From contig JAFEMH010001296.1 in assembly GCA_022495995.1 (NCBI GenBank), positions 186,001 through 250,000 on the forward strand: DNA of 64,000 nucleotides, read 5' to 3'. The notes beneath the pieces are model-generated. The model had not been told where the DNA came from. It made no database searches and was given only the letters and a program-made list of their open reading frames with translations. Both the position numbers and the translations under genes were made by a program. Position 1 is the stretch's first letter, and every line of letters begins with the position of its first letter. Below are positions 21,402-32,350 of this stretch, piece after piece. The DNA comes from Adenophora triphylla var. japonica. Its lineage: Eukaryota > Streptophyta > Magnoliopsida > Asterales > Campanulaceae.

Positions 21402-24400
21402 TGTAACGACCCTAACCCTAGGCACTAATTTTAGTATCATATTGTGTGCTTTTAATATTATTGTTAATATTATGTGTCCATTTTTATATACTTGATTTCT
21501 TATATTAGGATAAAATGATAAGGAAGTAAAATAATGTTCTAGGGGAAAATAATAAAAGTAGAAAATAGATAAAGAGTAAGAGGGGGTTAAATTGGGTAAA
21601 ATAAATAAAGGGGAATAAAAAGGGGCTTTCATTTATTTAGGGTGAAAGCCTTGGATGAATAATTTAGGGAGGGGAACCAAATCCCTTAAAATCCTCCACT
21701 CTTACCTCCTAGTACAAGGACCCCCATACCTCCCATACCTTTTCCCTTACTCTCCCTCCTTCCTCCATACTCCTTCATTCTTCATACTTCCTTTCCCTAG
21801 CAAAAACTCCATGGAAAGCTCCATTGAAGCCTCCTCTTCCCAAGTCATATAGATAGTTTATTTCTCCACCATTTTCAAGTCCAAGGGCATTTTTGAGGTT
21901 GGATCATCTAGAGGAATTAATCAAGCTAAGAAGATCATCTTTTTATCCCAAAAATCCTAAGGTAAGTTATTATGACTTCTTTCTAATTATTGCACATTTT
22001 ATGTGTTAATGAAGGTTTTATGAAAAGAAAAAGTATATTGTATTTTTAATATGGTTATTTGAGTAAAATGATTATTCAAGATTTAATTGATTTTAGTTAT
22101 GATATGTGGGCTTAAGTTGAAGGAATGAGGGTATAATGGGAGTAATATGTTAATGACTTGATTGGGGATTATTAGGATTTTCTCTTCTAATTAATGTTCA
22201 TGAATTATTTGGTGTTGTTATTATTATTAAAATGGTTATTAGATGCTTGGAAACCTTCTTGTAGTTAAGAAATGGGTTTATGTTATAGAATGATGTGGTT
22301 GTTTAAGGAAGAGGATCAATAGTGTAAGAAAATTGATTAAGTAGATTAAGGAGGTTAAACTTGAATTATGATATGAAATGGGTGGAAGATTTAGTGATGA
22401 ATAATTTAGGTTTACATTATTATGGTTTTATTTGATTTATGATGATTCTTGTAAGCTAGGAAATCATCTTGGTGTTCTTGAATATTGGGCTAGATAAAAA
22501 GAAAAGGAATTAAAGCTAAGTAGAAAGGATTAGAAATCTGGATGTGCTGGAAATCGCCTTGGGCGGTCGCCCATAGGGGCTTGTGCGGCCGCCCATGAGG
22601 CCAGTAACATCCCTACCTTGAAACCCTCTTGGGCGGTCGCCCAAGAGGTGTGTGCGGTCGCCCAAGAGGGCAGAAACTAGTATTCCTTTTGAAACCCACT
22701 TGGGCGGTCGCCCAAGTGGTATGGGCGGTCGCCCAAGACCCCAGACCTCATTTTAAAGCTGAGCCGGAATTAGTTTGGTAAGCTTGATTGATCACTTATA
22801 AATGGTGACTCCCACTTGGTAAATTGAGCTTGAACCTTCATAGAGACCTTGTGATATAGAATATTGTCAGGAAAAGGGTTGATAAGCTTGAATTGTAACT
22901 TCACCAAAGTGATTCAAACTTGGGAAGTAGGACTTACACTTTTATTAATATTATTCGAGGTTGAGTAGTAACTTTGTAAGAATGGTTTACGGTTTAGGTT
23001 GGCCTTACTTGCTCCCATACCTTGGTGATTAGTTGAACAGTGTAGAGATTAAAATCACACTAGTGTGTTGGTTAGGAATGTATATGTGTTACATCAATAT
23101 ATTGTATCCCGATTGTGGATTATTTGGTATATGGTTATATTGTATCCCGATTGTGGATTATTTGGTATATGGTTGTATTGTATCCCGATTGTGGATTATT
23201 TGGTATTGTTATGTTGTATCCCAGTTGTGGATTATCTGGCATATTGATTATATTGCATCCCGGTGTGGATTATGTGGTTATATGGATACCTTATTTGAAC
23301 TCATAGTCGTTAATGGTATTATGCATAGTGTATTAAATGGTTGTTGCACTATGGTATTGATTAGCATGAGTATACATTACCATGTTGTTATATTATGAGG
23401 CATAGTGTATTAAATGGTTGTTGCACTATAGTATTGAATTGCATGAGTATACATTACCATGTTGTTATATTATTATCCCTTTTTGTGGATTTATTTCAAG
23501 TATCTATTATGTGCTTGAACGTGTTGATATTCGGGGGTATAATGGAATTCAATCAATTATTGATTTGTTCTATAAGTGATTGAAGGTTCATTATACCTTT
23601 GACCGTTCCCCTCTGTGGCCACAGAGTGGGTGTGCTAACGACTGTATTGACCCAAAAAGCTTTACAGACCGTTGCGATTGGTGATTAGGGGGAATGCTTC
23701 TGTATTAAGCCTAAAGCTTTACAGTAGCGATATTATTGTTGGATACTCTGATATAGGTATCTTTTCTTATATGGATCTCTGGAGTATGAGTCCTATAAGA
23801 GGTGAATGTGCTGGAGGCAGTTCACCAAAGAGAGGAGTTTCACTCCCACGTTGTACGACTTATTGTTCAGACGGGAAAGGTAAAATGAGGTAACGTAAGG
23901 TGTTTACCGCTTTCATAATGTGTTATGTGCTACCATGCTATGTGTTGCATCTTGTTTGGCATATTGTTGCATTCATAATAGCTTATTGAGATTTATTCTC
24001 ACCCCTTCCCTTTTACTGCTTTAGATTGTGCTGAGACAGGTGACCTGAACCAGTGAGGCCGGGAAAGAGTTTGGACTCTCGCTTTTGGGACTTATCAGGA
24101 TAGGTATATGAGTGGGTTGTCAGGAGTCACAATTAAGTTTTACTCTTTTACAAGTTGGAAGGAAAACTCTTTTGTCAAACAATGTTATTTAGGATTTTCA
24201 ATGTAATTAATCAAGTATGGTTATTAAAGTATTTGTTTAAATTTCTCCAAGTGGAGATATTATTATTTGATTTTGTTTATGGAAAATTTAGAATTGATTT
24301 TCTTGTAAAGGCAAATAAAAGTTTTAAAAAATCTAAGATGGGTTTTCTTAGTTTGAGCTTCTCAAGCTCGGGACACGCGTTAGGTCCCGGGTTGGGGTGC

Positions 24401-24405
24401 TCACA
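21402..24405 (+). repeat. 3' LTR of element B
   Basis: 3004 bp, collinear with 15704-18706. Same palindrome cluster (22557-22742) and tandem repeat (23097-23288). Followed by the TSD CTTGT. Confidence 0.92.
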
Positions 24406-24410
24406 CTTGT
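24406..24410. other. Right target site duplication of element B
   Basis: CTTGT, matching 15699-15703. Confidence 0.9.
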
Positions 24411-25290
24411 AATCAAAGGTGATCCGGGTCTTCGCATTGAACTTGTCCCGAGCCTCACCTTTCCAGCATACCATAGCCGGGAAGATGGCGGGATCGCTCT
24501 GCTGGTTCCACGGAAAGAACCCGATCACCTCACAAAACCAAACATGCATGTCAAAACATAAAGGTTACCTCTCTTACAGATAGTGAAAAATCTTGAGGAA
24601 ACAGGAAAAAAGAAAGAACATAAAGAAGAGTGAGAATACATCCAAAGCAAAGGAGAAACAGTCCAAAGAAGCAGCCTTATTCCGGCTGTATAGATACAAA
24701 GCAAAATAAAGCTCGGCCAATCCGACCTCGCCCCAGGAGATCTCCCCAACGGCAGCCAGATCATCCAAGAACCTAGCAGACAGATCATCGCCACTGTCCC
24801 AGAGTTGGCGAAGAGGGTGACAGATAAAGTCAACCATAGAAAAGCTCTCGCGAGCTGGTGAGCAGTCACGTCATTGGTAGCAAAACCCTCCATGCACCGA
24901 GGATCTCAATCTCCACAAGACGGGTCTCCATCCCTAGCCCCTTCGGACGGATGTCAAACCCCACATAGTCCCTGAACTCAGCATCAGAAATGTGGTCTCT
25001 CCAAGTAACAGGTCGATCGGTGAACTGTAAGCTTGTGATAGCCGTGAAATCGGCAGGGGTCACAGTGGCCTCTACCCAGCCCAAGTAAAAGTTGTGGGTA
25101 GTGTCCCACCAAAACTCAGAAAGAGCTAGGGTCAGCCCCTTACTCTTGTTCGTCACATGAACGCCTCTGATGATAGCCTCAACAAAGGAATGGAGACCCG
25201 TAGCCTCTACTAGCTATCTCGGGTTGTGACCATCCATCTCCAGGTCAGGCATCCTCGCCCACAAGTTCACCGCAATCTCAGCGGGTCCTC
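24411..25290 (-). pseudogene. Antisense accessory ORF of Tat element C, N-terminal part (plant-mobile-domain-like)
   Basis: Minus-strand reading in order: LVEATGLHSFVEAIIRGVHV, then FWWDTTHNFYLGWVEATVTP, ADFTAITSLQFTDRPVTWRD, later WDSGDDLSARFLDDLAAVGE and ISWGEVGLAELYFALYLYSR, then VIGFFPW..ARDKFNAK up to the element B site. The pattern (W-x-x-x-T-x-x-F, then ADFAALTGL-like, then W-G-x-A-x-L-x-x-LY) is that of plant mobile domain proteins. Frame changes near 24880 and 24550 could be introns or frameshifts, and there is a stop near 25215. It lies antisense upstream of a Tat 3' LTR, a known place for extra ORFs in this lineage. Confidence 0.65.
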
Positions 25291-26404
25291 GAGATTTTCT
25301 CTCCTGCAGGTAAGCATAGCAAAGGTACGTTAGTCCTTCAACTTATCTCAAAAATATGCATATGTTCACAAAGTGTTGGACACATGCCAAAGAAAAGCAT
25401 TCATAAGAGATTTTCTAGCATCATTTGCCTAGAACACGCGTTCTTCATCATTTGAAACGCGTCACATCGAGCACATGCTCTCCTAAGCACAAAACATCTC
25501 AGTTTTTCACAAAATATTTTCATACAAATTTAATCTTTCAAACAGGCATGTATGAATCATTTTCATCGTCCAAAATCTCATTCTCGCATCCATGATCAGG
25601 AGTTAACCTAGTTCTAGCACATGCAAGAAATCCGTCCCATTTTTAGCATTATTTTTCTCACTTTATTTTCAAAAAATGAGTCATACTCATATTTCTTCAA
25701 ATAAATTGCACATGCATGATTACCTATATATTTAGCCCCGTATGTCAATCATCAAATCCATGTAATCATCAACAAAATCACAAAAAAATCCAAGAAATTC
25801 CCAAAATTCAAATTTAGCCCTAATCAATCAAAAATCAACCAAAATCGATGAAATTGAGCAAATCGAAAGTGCTTACCCCTATAGATTGTGGTTTCATTGA
25901 CTTGTGATCCCTTTTATCGGGAAAAATTGAGAGGTAGGCACCGCAAAGTCATACTTTCGGTCGGTTCTCACAACTCCTGTCCCTCTCATACCTCGCGGCC
26001 TTGCCATAGATTACGCGTGTTTGGTGAGGCATAATGTGTCCGCCTTGGTCCATTTGAGCAGTAGAAACTAGAGATTTTGAAGACCTTGGCATTTCTCTCT
26101 CTCTCTCTTCTCTCCTCGACAAACAATGGCCAACAATGGCCACTGCCCGTTTTTCTTCTGTTTTAAATAATCTGGTGCGACGGAAGAACTTGCCGGGCGG
26201 CCTCTTTTTCTCCACCCCAAGCCGAGCGGCCTTATTCGCCTCAGGCTGAATTTACACTTTTGCCCCTGGACTTTCCAATTGAACAAATGATTCCCGTTAT
26301 CTCCTAACGGAGTAACGTTGTCTCCCAAAAATTTCCGTTATCTCCAAATGAAATAACGTTTTCTCTCAAAAATCTCTGTTATTTTCGTCAGAAAGAAATA
26401 ACGT

Positions 26405-26810
26405 CATCTAGCTTTAGCTCCCTCTATCTCTGTCAAAAACAGATAGCGCCGTAAGCTTTAGCAATTAGGTGATCCCTCAAAATGTTCAAACCAATTAGGT
26501 GATCCCTCAAAATGTTCAAACTAATCAGATGACAACCTCCAAATTGTCGAATTCCAGCTTTAGCTCCCTCTATCCCCGAGATAGCGCCGTAAGCTTCACT
26601 TTCCAAATTTAGCTCCCTCTATCTCCAAGATAGCGCCGTAAGCTTCAGATTTCAACTTTAGCTCCCTCTATCTCCGAGATAGCGCCGTAAGCTTTAGTTT
26701 CCAGCTTTAGCTCCCTCTATCTTCGAGATAGCGCCGTAAGCTTTAGTTTCCAGCTTTAGCTCCCTCTATCTCCTTAAAAGGAGATAGCGTCGTAAGCTTT
26801 AGCTTTCGTT
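26405..26810 (+). repeat. Tandem array, about 50-bp unit with internal hairpin
   Basis: Six units of TTTAGCTCCCTCTATCTC, a short centre, then GATAGCGCCGTAAGCTT. CTATC and GATAG pair in each unit while the centre varies (CTGTCAAAAACA, CCCGA, TCCAA, TCCGA, TTCGA, TCCTTAAAAGGA). A separate 33-bp direct repeat (about 26462-26528) sits inside. Confidence 0.8.
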
Positions 26811-26924
26811 ACTTCCGTTAGAATGGAATAACGTCAGGTGACTCCTCCATTAACCGTCAAAAACTCCAAAGATCCTAGACCTGTTGCTTAGCTGTCTGAC
26901 GGTGATCCTGAACTACGATTGTGG

Positions 26925-27305
26925 CTTGATTCCTCCGGAGGATACGTAGGTAGCCTTCCAAAGGTTCAGCCATCCGACCACATCAGTCACACCCTTCCTT
27001 TACCATCTCCTCAGTGGTGCGCGAACCTATTAAAAGGTCCAACCATTCGACCTCTTAGGTCACCTTCTCTCTTCCTTTAAAGAAAGGGACCTGTTTCTCT
27101 TCACCATTCCCCATCGGATTCCGAACTACGACCATGGCTTGATTCCTCCGTGATACGTAGGTAGCCTACTTTAGGTACAGCCAATCCGTCACACATGACA
27201 CCCCTTTCCCCAGCGGATCCAGAACTACGATTCGGCTTGATTCCTCTCAGGGATACGTAGGTAGCCTTCCAAAGGTTCAGCCACTCGACCTCCTTGGTCA
27301 CCCAA
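26925..27305 (+). repeat. Three copies of the Tat GATACGTAGG module
   Basis: Copies at about 26925-27000, 27118-27198 and 27220-27305 share GAACTACG, GGCTTGATTCCTC, GATACGTAGGTAGCC and AGGTTCAGCCA. The same module occurs in element A at about 740-830, 2425-2505, 2595-2670, the matching positions of copy 2, and diverged at about 9479-9545. Confidence 0.8.
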
Positions 27306-27395
27306 TCCCAATCCATCTCGGCAGTTCACCAGATTGGATTCTCACTTTTATCGACAACCCCACTTGCTTCGCAAGTACCGTTGCCGAGGGGCTTC

Positions 27396-29175
27396 TGTAA
27401 GTACCCAAATTTGGCTCATGCCTTCCAATCTAAGTCTCCTAGAAATTTCCCAAACTTTCATTAAGTTTAGGGGCAATTTGGAAACTTTTCAATACTTTCT
27501 GAGCAAGGAAGGAGCTATCAGGAATAAGAATTCTGGATAGGACCTCGCTGGAAAAAAGCTTCCAAACTGTCACCTTACATGTTTCCAGAAACAAGCTGAC
27601 GCGACAGGAGATTTGGCCCGGCGGCCTCTTTTGCCACAGGTATGTGTCGGGCGGCCTTATTAGAAGCACACCAGAAGCCTATAAATAGAGGCCTCCTCTA
27701 TTCATTTTAAGAGACAATTTTGAGCACTTTTTCTCTGCATAAATTAAAGCTCGAATTACAGTCCCTAAAAACACACAAAATCACTCTCTTTCATACTCTA
27801 ATCCTAATGGTACCTTAATCTATTCCTAATAGATATTGCCTAGGAAAACTCCCTTGGAAGATAGAGAAAAACCAATATTGATAATCTCTCCTTCCCTTAC
27901 CCTTAATAAACTTCTATATACTCTTACTCTATTGTTACTTATTGTTTATCTTCATTTATTGTCATAAAGTTTTAATTTTTAGCAATGTAACTCAATATTT
28001 CCCCCTCCCCTACACAAATGACTCTATGGAGATCCTCTCCCTATGATGAACAAGATTCCACAAGTGGCTTGTTCTAGGGATGATCTACCAAATGAGGATA
28101 TGAAACCCCTTTACATTCATGTATAAAAATGCAATCTTTATTTACTATATGTCATCCCCTTCCCTTGATCTAGTTTTTTCAAGAATTGTCCACCTAATGA
28201 GGTATTAAGGATATAGGAGAAGCCTTGAAGATCATCCTTTTACATTATGTTCTTAGATTAATAATACTCCTTGTATTTATATATTAAAAATGCAATATTT
28301 ATGTTAATATTGTTTCTCCCCATGTCCCTAAAGTTGGAATCTTTCTCCAAGGATTGTCTAAAAGCCTCCCAAGGCATCAAAGACATAGGATGAACATAAA
28401 GATCCAATCTTTACATCCCATTTCCCTAGTCCCATGGTTCTTGAGCATTCCATAGTGAAAATTAGTGTAAAGACTCCATCCTTACATTAATCCCACTACA
28501 AAAATGCCATAATCTTTGTCCATTTAGAAATCAATGAGTCTCGGTCCCAAAATCTCCGATAATCACTTGAGACAAAGACAAAATGTCCCTACGAACCATC
28601 ATTGTCTCAAGATGTAGGATTAATGGACAAAGATTCATTTTTTTCTAAAAAGTCTCATTCTTGGACTTAAAAACAAGTTCTTCGATCACATTTGACTAAA
28701 ATCCCCAAGGAAAGTTAGATTAAGACATACCAAGGCTCTTACGCCTATATTGGTTGATTAATCTAATGGGAGGGTAGATAAGTCCCGTAATGATGATCAT
28801 AAGTTCAAAGTGAGCACGGGATCAAAATCCCGAAAACACCAAAGTCCAATGTATCCCGAACTAAAACCTTCTAAAAATGGTTCTTACGTTCGGATAATGA
28901 ACTTGGCACATCTTCTCTCTTCTCAAATCACACACACGCACACAAACAAGAACAAATTTTGGACCTTGGAAGACTTGCTTTTGCAAGGCTCCTTGGGTGA
29001 ACGTCAAACGTTCTTCCCAAGAAGTAACTTAACCTCCGAACCCTTTTCCTTTTTTTCAAAGTTTTGAGGATAAATCAAAATGGCATGGCGACTCCGTTTT
29101 TCATAAATATGGTGTCTTCCAACTGAGGTGAACTCGACCCTTTTCGCATAAGAAAGTAAAATGGGGTAATTCACA
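27396..29175 (+). repeat. 3' LTR of Tat element C
   Basis: Starts TGTAAGTACCC after GAGGGGCTTC and ends AATTCACA, 1780 bp. TATA box CCTATAAATAGAGG at 27678-27691. It resembles the element A LTR in layout (start, TATA, (AC)-rich run near 28929-28945, terminal ATGGCATGGCGACTCCG) but not in most of its sequence, so it is a related family. No 5' LTR is visible; it should lie left of the window. Confidence 0.7.
28494..28660. repeat. Imperfect inverted repeat inside LTR of C (possible CACTA-type MITE)
   Basis: CACTACAAAAATGCC, then ATCTTTGTCCATTTAG, pairs with TTAATGGACAAAGAT about 125 bp on. The left end resembles CACTA-element termini but the right end does not end in the complementary TGTAGTG, so the call is weak. 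Confidence 0.35.
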
Positions 29176-29255
29176 CCCGCGCAATGTTTTAAAGACACCC
29201 TCCTTTTTTTAAAGATGTTTTAAAACAAGACCTATTCCCCATCAGAGTCACCAAC
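29176..29255 (-). promoter_or_regulatory. PBS and first internal bases of Tat-type element D (minus strand)
   Basis: The complement of 29236-29254 reads TTGGTGACTCTGATGGGGA, a variant of the Tat PBS seen at 4447, placed directly beside the D LTR. The remaining internal bases end at 29175 where element C begins, so C appears to have inserted just after the D PBS. Confidence 0.65.
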
Positions 29256-30931
29256 TGAAATTACCCGATCCCGGCGGACGCCGGAGCGTGTCGGACTTCG
29301 CTACTCTTTTGAGAGGTGAAAAAGTGTTTTAAAGTTTGGACGGATGAATTTCTTTGAAAAGAGTGTCGTCACGCCGTTTTGTTAGCCCAAAACATTGACA
29401 AAAGGCTTTTGATGTGAGATTTTTGAGTTCGCAGGTCACGTTACGCCTCGTGAAAAGATTTTTGTGCTCACTCGAAACGCCTCATATCTATAAGACTTTC
29501 TAAACCTTTTGAAAGTTGTGTGTGTGTGTGTGTTCAAAATCTAGTGGCCTCGTAATTTAAAAGAAAATGGAATAATCGTGCAGTTTTTAGAGAAAAATGT
29601 TTATTTTGATAAAAGGGGGGTTTAAAACAATTATGAAAATGGAGAAAACTTAAAAACTGACCAAATATTACAGGCTGCAAACTGATCCGTACGTACTAGT
29701 GTCCCTTTAGAAGGATGTCCGTACGAATTATGATATGCTGTAAGTTGTTTTTTTTTGTATCTCATTTAATTCTTAATCTTACTTTGATTAGACTTGGCAA
29801 AGAAAGGTGACAACTTCTGAATTGTCCAGAAAATTGGCCATAAAACCCAAAAAAGAGGGAAATGTCCAATCTTAGGGTTGACATTTTCAAGCATTAGGAT
29901 ATTATAACAATGGTGCTTTCAAGCTTTTCTTGAGAAACAACAATGGAAATTGTTTGCCTCAAGTAAAAAAAATGAGAAATCTTTTGAAGGTTTAAACTTG
30001 AACTTTTATCACATTTTAATAAGAAAGTGAAAGAGATGAAATTACATCAACATTGTAACCATAAATCATAATTCCTAGAACCATATCTTTAACATGAGTG
30101 ATGAGTTTATCATTGGTGATTAGGGTTACTTGTATTATAGTAACGTTAAAAAAAGGGATCAAAAGATGATCTTAGCAAGTAAATACGTTCGAAAGTAAAT
30201 AATGTAAAGACAATACATGAAATATAAACAAACCACTATCACCATTAGACCTTCATTTTTAAGCACATTTTGCATGAAAAAATCTTGTAGGATCATTTTG
30301 ATGGTTTGGGTCTACAATGTACAAAATAAATAAAGACTACATTATAAATGGTATATTTAACAGTAATGGTTACTAATACATTAAAAGACTTGAAAATAAA
30401 AGATTAAACATTATTTAGGTTTTGGGAGTAGATATCATCAATATTGGTTCTTTTTTATCTTTCTAGTGTTTGATTTTATGGGAAAAGTATGTGATTTGCT
30501 TATGGTGATTAAGAAGGAGAGAATTATGCTCTCAATTAGACAGAATGTTCACTAATACTCACTATTCTCAGATTTTCTTGCCTTGCCTTGTGTTTTTTTT
30601 TTTTTTTGTTGGTGTTGGTTTCTCATGTCCTAAATGAAGGAGAAGGAGGGTTGTATTTATAGCCTCTGGAAATGATAAGGAGGTCCTTACGGCAGACACT
30701 TCATTTTGCAAGGTGGTCCGTGTGAACCAAAGTGCTGTGTCAGTATATTTTGACTTTTGTCATTCCTGCGAGTTCCTTTTAATGTTTTTATTGTACAAAA
30801 GGTCATTCTTTGCTTTGTTTGTTCAATTTGATCATTGAAAAGTCACGAAACTTTGTGATTACGGATAAGTGGACCCTCGATTTCCTTACCGCATGATCGG
30901 ATGGAGATTGGTACAGATTTGGGCACTTACA
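29256..30931 (-). repeat. 5' LTR of Tat-type element D (minus strand)
   Basis: On the minus strand it begins TGTAAGTGCCCAAATCTG (30931 downward) and ends GGGTAATTTCA at 29256, 1676 bp. A TATA box GGCTATAAATACAA lies at 30652-30665 and is followed by ACCCTCC, as in element A. A (GT)n run is at 29518-29532. Outside 30931 no Tat sequence continues, which fits a 5' LTR end. The rest of D would lie beyond element C, left of the window. Confidence 0.65.
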
Positions 30932-31590
30932 ACTGGTGACAAATATGAAAACGGATCTCACAAATTGAAATCTTAATCTTCAGCCTTCAACCCTTTTTCC
31001 TAAGAATTGATTGGGGGAGAGAAAGTTCTTGTAATAAGCTGTTAGGGAGAGGTGTTGGAATTTTTTAATTGTGTTGCCGCATATGTTGGAAGAGAGACTA
31101 AAAATGTCATGCAGTTTGTGGAGGAGAGGAGGGGTGGGGAAGTTCACAAACAGTTGGGGTGGAGGAAAAAATTAAGCCGTCGGATCTTTTTAGAAGACTC
31201 AATCTTAACCCATATTTGTATCGGTGGTTACTTTAATTCCCTATTATAATATAGATTTTGTATTATTCTGTAATAATATTGCATACAAGATTATTCATAA
31301 TATTGTATACTCATATAATACAGCATTGATGATGACAAGTGGCGCCGACGATCATTGATCGGATTTCGGCGAGTTTTCGATGATCGGATTTCGGTGAATT
31401 TCAGGCAACAGTATAACAGTTGACCATTGAGGATGTTATATCAAAATTTTTAAATGATGAATAAGAACATATGTGTCGTTTAAATTAATAAAGAATTCGA
31501 GGAGAAGTCATTTATCGTAATAAAAGAAGGAACTTGTTGCGGGTAAACAATTTACAACCATATTTTGTCCTAAAAATTAAGAGTCGGAGG
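30932..31590. other. Intergenic sequence
   Basis: A+T-rich, no gene recognised; one 65-codon open frame (31052-31249) has no family resemblance. Ends in GTCGGAGG, the left TSD of the next element. Confidence 0.4.
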
Positions 31591-32206
31591 TAGACATGTC
31601 CAAATAGAACCAGGAATCGACGGAGCCGGCGGGTAGAACCGAAACCGGGAACCAGCGAGAATCGGGAACCGGGAACCGCCGGATCCGGGAACCGAACGTA
31701 ACCGGGAACCGGATTGAAACGGTTCGAATACGAATCCACCGTATTGGGAACCGAGGAACCGGCGGAACCGGGAATCGGCGGTTCCGGAACCGGGAACCGG
31801 AACTCAATGCAAGTTAAATGTAATATTTAGCATTTATTTAACATTTATTTAGTATTTGTACTTGGAGTGTAGTCTTGTTTTAATTAAATTCTAAAAATAT
31901 TATTAGAATTTTTATTTTATCTTTAATAATATACTGACCAAATCTTGTCCACTTCTCATTCTTTCCAAAAACATACTCCCCAAGTGAAAAAAAAAAAAAA
32001 CAGATTAGTTAGCGTCTTTACCGTCTTAAGAGGTTTGGATTAAAAAAAAAAAAAAAGTTAGATGGTGATGGAACCGGTGAAACCGTTGGAACCGGAACCG
32101 GCGAATAGAACCGAAAATCGGGAACCGAATTAATATGGTTCGAATACGATTCCGACTACTTGAAAACCGAAAACCGAAACCGAAACCGAAACCGTCTACA
32201 TGTCTA
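31591..32206. mobile_element. Non-autonomous hAT element with AACCGG subterminal repeats
   Basis: 616 bp with terminal TAGACATGT inverted repeats and a perfect 8-bp TSD GTCGGAGG at 31583-31590 and 32207-32214. Both ends (about 31605-31805 and 32085-32195) are packed with GGAACCGG/AACCG repeats, while the middle is A+T-rich with no coding capacity. The 8-bp TSD and subterminal repeats mark the hAT superfamily. Its ends are like those of element E (44937-48375), which could supply a transposase of the same kind. Confidence 0.9.
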
Positions 32207-32350
32207 GTCGGAGGTGCCGAAGGCAAACAAGGCTTATGGTGCGTTGCTTAGCGTAGCTGCTGAGTGTCCGACTGAGCAAGATAGAGCTTAATCAAATCAA
32301 AGCTGAATTCTCGCGAGACATTTCACATTCAAATCCCTTCAATTCATGCA

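Larger units (their letters stand above)
15704..24405 (+). mobile_element. Chromovirus-like Ty3/gypsy LTR retrotransposon B, degraded inside
   Basis: LTRs 15704-18706 and 21402-24405 both start TGTAACGACCCTAACCC and end GTGCTCACA. A PBS TGGTATCAGAGC follows the left LTR, a PPT AAGGGGGAGTGAG precedes the right one, and the 5-bp TSD CTTGT is at 15699-15703 and 24406-24410. The 2695-bp internal region keeps recognisable but stop-ridden RT and RNase H pieces, with no integrase or chromodomain that I can see. By eye there are about 25-30 differences between the two 3-kb LTRs, about 1%, so insertion is recent although the coding region is ruined. Confidence 0.92.
25291..27395 (+). mobile_element. 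3' internal (untranslated) region of Tat element C
   Basis: Between the antisense ORF and the C LTR. 25291-26400 holds no gene that I can support. It is followed by a hairpin-forming tandem array (26405-26810) and three copies of the Tat GAACTACG..GATACGTAGGTAGCC module (26925-27305). A GGGCGGCCTTATT-like phrase at about 26190-26240 recurs in the LTR at about 27610-27662. Confidence 0.65.
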
